Source: DATAEK01 sp036258055 (lineage in GTDB: Bacteria > Acidobacteriota > Vicinamibacteria > Vicinamibacterales > 2-12-FULL-66-21). From it: DNA of 17,232 nt. The stretch covers positions 1 to 17,232 of the forward strand of contig DATAEK010000216.1 in the NCBI GenBank assembly GCA_036258055.1, read 5' to 3'. Shown piece by piece: positions 15,288 through 17,232 of this stretch. Position numbers and translations under genes: made by a program. The notes beneath the pieces are model-generated. The model saw only the letters and a program-made list of their open reading frames with translations. It searched no databases and was not told the origin of the DNA. Position 1 is the first letter of the stretch; every line of letters begins with the position of its first letter.

Positions 15288-15332
15288 GGGACAGCGCGGA
15301 AGTTTTTGACACCGGTCCCGGTTCCGTGTCCC
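15288..15332. repeat. REP-like inverted repeat in a converging-gene gap
   Basis: GGGACA and GGAA (15288-15301) face TTCC and TGTCCC (15322-15332), with an inner GACAC/GTGTC pair (15308-15312, 15326-15330) giving an alternative fold. Size, GC-rich symmetry and placement between two converging stops resemble REP/BIME palindromes mobilised by Y1 (RAYT) transposases; no such transposase is in the window. It may also serve as a terminator for one or both genes. Confidence 0.45.
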
Positions 15333-15345
15333 GACCGTAAAGAGA

Positions 15346-17034
15346 TCATCCTGGCAACCGCGGCGCCGTAGCCGCCTGCCAGCCAGAGATGACGACATCG
15401 ACGGTCTGGCCGGTCTCGAGCGGGCCGTGCTGCCGTTCGAACGCGATGCGCCGCAGCGCGTCGCGGACGTCGCCATTGGTATGAGCGAGCTTGAGGTCGA
15501 TGCCGCGCGCGCGCAATGTTTTGTGCAAGTCGGCGAGAAGCTCGGCGCCCGCAAGATCCAGCTTGGGAACCGCAGCCAACGAGAAGACCACCAGTTGGAT
15601 GGAATCGGGGCGCACATTGAGCAGTTCGAACAGCCGCTCGCGAACGTGTTCCACGTTGAAGTACAACAGCGATGATTCGCACCGCACGACCAGCACGCCG
15701 GGAACGACTTCGGCCTCCTCATGTCGAGCGCGATCGGCGAAGTGCGTGGTAGCGGGAATGCGACCGAGCTCCGTCACCCGCGGGTGAGCGGCCTGACGAA
15801 GCAGCAGTACGATTGAGATTCCCGCTCCCATCAGGACACCGTTGACGGGGCCGGACCCGAGCACACCGAGGAGCGCCACGATCGCCACAGCGAATTCGGC
15901 CCGGCTGAAACGCCAGATGTGCCGCAACGCGTGGATATCCACGAGGCTCATGACCGCGGCGAGCACGATAGCCGCCAGCACCGGTTGGGGGAGGTTCCGC
16001 AGCAGTCCTGACGCGAACAGCACGACGATCAGGGTGAAGACGGCGGCGATCAGGCCCGAGAGCGGTGTGCGGGCTCCGGCGCTCTCGTTCACGAGCGACT
16101 GTGACATGCCACCGCTGACCGGAAAGCCTCGACCAAGTGCCGCAACCAGATTGCCGGCGCCCACGGCCAGGATCTCCTGATTCGCGTCGAACCGGTGTCC
16201 GTGCTTCTGCCCGAACATCCGACCTATTGCCGATGTTTCCACCGCTGACAGGACGAAGCAGGCCATGGCGACGGGCAGAAGCCCGTTGACATCGTGGCGG
16301 CTCAGCGCCGGAAGTCCCAGCGCAGGCAAACCTTGCGGGACCTCGCCGAGCAGTGCCACACCATGCGCTTGAAGGTTGAACGCTCCCGCCGCGATGATGC
16401 CGCCGATGACCACGAGAAAGGCGACCGGCCGGTTTTTCAGCCAGAGCTTGCCGGCAACGAGGACTGCCAATGCAGTTCCTCCCACCAGCAGCGCAACCGG
16501 GTGCGTGTCGCCGAGGTGTGCGAAGAAATACGCCGCGCCTTCCCAGAAGTCGCCGTGCGTGCCTTTGAAGCCAAACAGCTTCGGCAGTTGTGTCGCCGAG
16601 AGATAGAAAGCCAGACCGGCCTTGAAGCCGACGAGAACCGTCTCGGAAAAGAAGCTGACGACGTTGCCCGCGCGCACGAGCCATGCGGCGAAAGCGATCG
16701 CCGCCACGATCAGCGTGACGCCCTCGGCCATGGCCGCATGACGCGCGGGATCGCCGCCGCTCAACTCGCCCACGGATGCGCCGATGAGCAGCGACAGTGC
16801 TGACGTAACGGTGATGACGGTGTGACGTGAACTGCACAACAGCCAGAACACCAGGCCTGAAAACAGACACGCGTACAGACCCGCCTCTGGAGGCAGTCCG
16901 GCAAGCGAGGCATCGCCGATCCCCGCCGGCAGCAGGTACGCGGCAAGCGTGAGGCCCGCGACGAGATCCGGTCGCAGCCATTCACCCCGGTATTCAGGCA
17001 ACCATCGAAGTGCGGGCACCGACCTCAGAGCCAT
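15346..17034 (-). CDS. SulP-family anion transporter with STAS domain
   Basis: The 562-residue inner-membrane protein has the usual family length. The N-terminal part matches SulP/SLC26 transporters (LRPDLVAGLTLAAYLLPAGI, then PPEAGLYACLFSGLVFWLL) and holds about 10-12 hydrophobic segments, including NLVAALGRGFPVSGGMSQS, the conserved G-P-V-S-G-G region. The last 130 or so residues form a cytoplasmic STAS domain (VLVVRCESSLLYFNVEHVR, KLDLAGAELLADL). In the STAS loop the residue after Asp is Leu where anti-anti-sigma proteins have a phosphorylated Ser/Thr, so control by phosphorylation at that site is unlikely. Family substrates are sulfate, bicarbonate or other anions; which one cannot be told here. 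The ATG at 17034 has a weak GAGAG upstream. No carbonic anhydrase or sulfate-assimilation gene is adjacent. Confidence 0.93.
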   Translation of the reverse strand: MALRSVPALRWLPEYRGEWLRPDLVAGLTLAAYLLPAGIGDASLAGLPPEAGLYACLFSGLVFWLLCSSRHTVITVTSALSLLIGASVGELSGGDPARHAAMAEGVTLIVAAIAFAAWLVRAGNVVSFFSETVLVGFKAGLAFYLSATQLPKLFGFKGTHGDFWEGAAYFFAHLGDTHPVALLVGGTALAVLVAGKLWLKNRPVAFLVVIGGIIAAGAFNLQAHGVALLGEVPQGLPALGLPALSRHDVNGLLPVAMACFVLSAVETSAIGRMFGQKHGHRFDANQEILAVGAGNLVAALGRGFPVSGGMSQSLVNESAGARTPLSGLIAAVFTLIVVLFASGLLRNLPQPVLAAIVLAAVMSLVDIHALRHIWRFSRAEFAVAIVALLGVLGSGPVNGVLMGAGISIVLLLRQAAHPRVTELGRIPATTHFADRARHEEAEVVPGVLVVRCESSLLYFNVEHVRERLFELLNVRPDSIQLVVFSLAAVPKLDLAGAELLADLHKTLRARGIDLKLAHTNGDVRDALRRIAFERQHGPLETGQTVDVVISGWQAATAPRLPG

Positions 17035-17173
17035 GGGCGGATCTCTCTGTTCAACGCACGCCTCCCTCGAGTCGAAGCTGAGGAGATAGCGGAATGCGTA
17101 CCGCGTCCGATCCGTTCCTTTTTCAAGCCCGCTGACCTCTTCTGCGTACCGATTGCTCCGGCATCCGGGAGGA

Positions 17174-17191
17174 CCTCCGGCCCGGCGGAGG
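17174..17191. other. Small GC hairpin upstream of the transporter gene
   Basis: CCTCCG (17174-17179) and CGGAGG (17186-17191) form a 6-base stem with a 6-base loop. It lies about 140 bases upstream of the transporter start. It may be the end of a terminator from a neighbouring gene outside the window. The rest of 17035-17232 shows no gene and no clear promoter. Confidence 0.25.
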
Positions 17192-17232
17192 CAGGGATCA
17201 CCTTCGGTCAGTAATACACGGCCTTCGGGCGT

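Noticed and set aside
15719..16981. 420-codon minus-strand open frame overlapping the transporter
   Set aside because: Same strand but a different frame of the SulP gene; Arg/Gly-rich translation with no membrane segments, while the SulP frame has full family motifs.

Overview
High-GC bacterial chromosome window. The best guess is a member of Acidobacteriota: the outer-membrane receptor is an Oar-like TonB-dependent protein with an N-terminal carboxypeptidase-regulatory (CnaB-like) domain, a family that is much expanded there, and signalling genes are dense. That placement is inference from family types; no rRNA or other marker gene is present.

Layout. Positions 1-670 hold the start of a secreted protein on the minus strand that runs off the left edge, then a decayed remnant of a CorC/HlyC-type CBS-domain gene. 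A small outer-membrane beta-barrel gene (671-1378, +) follows, with a good sigma-54-type promoter match just upstream. About 360 bases with no convincing gene separate it from a plus-strand signalling operon: a 48-codon ORF (1739-1885), a 1142-residue hybrid histidine kinase carrying HisKA, HATPase, two receivers and HPt (1925-5353), and a receiver/PP2C phosphatase of RsbU type (5375-6538). Both large genes start with TTG behind a strong Shine-Dalgarno sequence.

Facing it, a minus-strand cluster runs from 12762 down to 6665: TonB-dependent receptor, sensor kinase with a periplasmic ABC-substrate-binding-like sensor, NarL-type response regulator, and a receiver-only protein. The receptor and kinase are 7 bases apart, and the last two genes overlap by 26 bases. 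This looks like a receptor-coupled two-component system.

Divergent from the receptor, across a region with repeated GGCCTA half-sites, lie two overlapping plus-strand genes: an AraC-type DNA-binding domain without a sensor (13073-13468) and a GAF/sigma-54 activator (13452-15224). A short intergenic block with degenerate heptamer repeats and a REP-like inverted repeat separates them from a SulP-family anion transporter with STAS domain (15346-17034, -).

How they may work together (inference): the kinase could sense in the periplasm a solute taken up by the adjacent receptor and pass phosphate to the NarL regulator, with the lone receiver as a competitor or sink. The hybrid kinase probably feeds the RsbU-type phosphatase through its HPt domain. 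The sigma-54 activator is a candidate regulator of the outer-membrane protein gene or of the divergent receptor operon.
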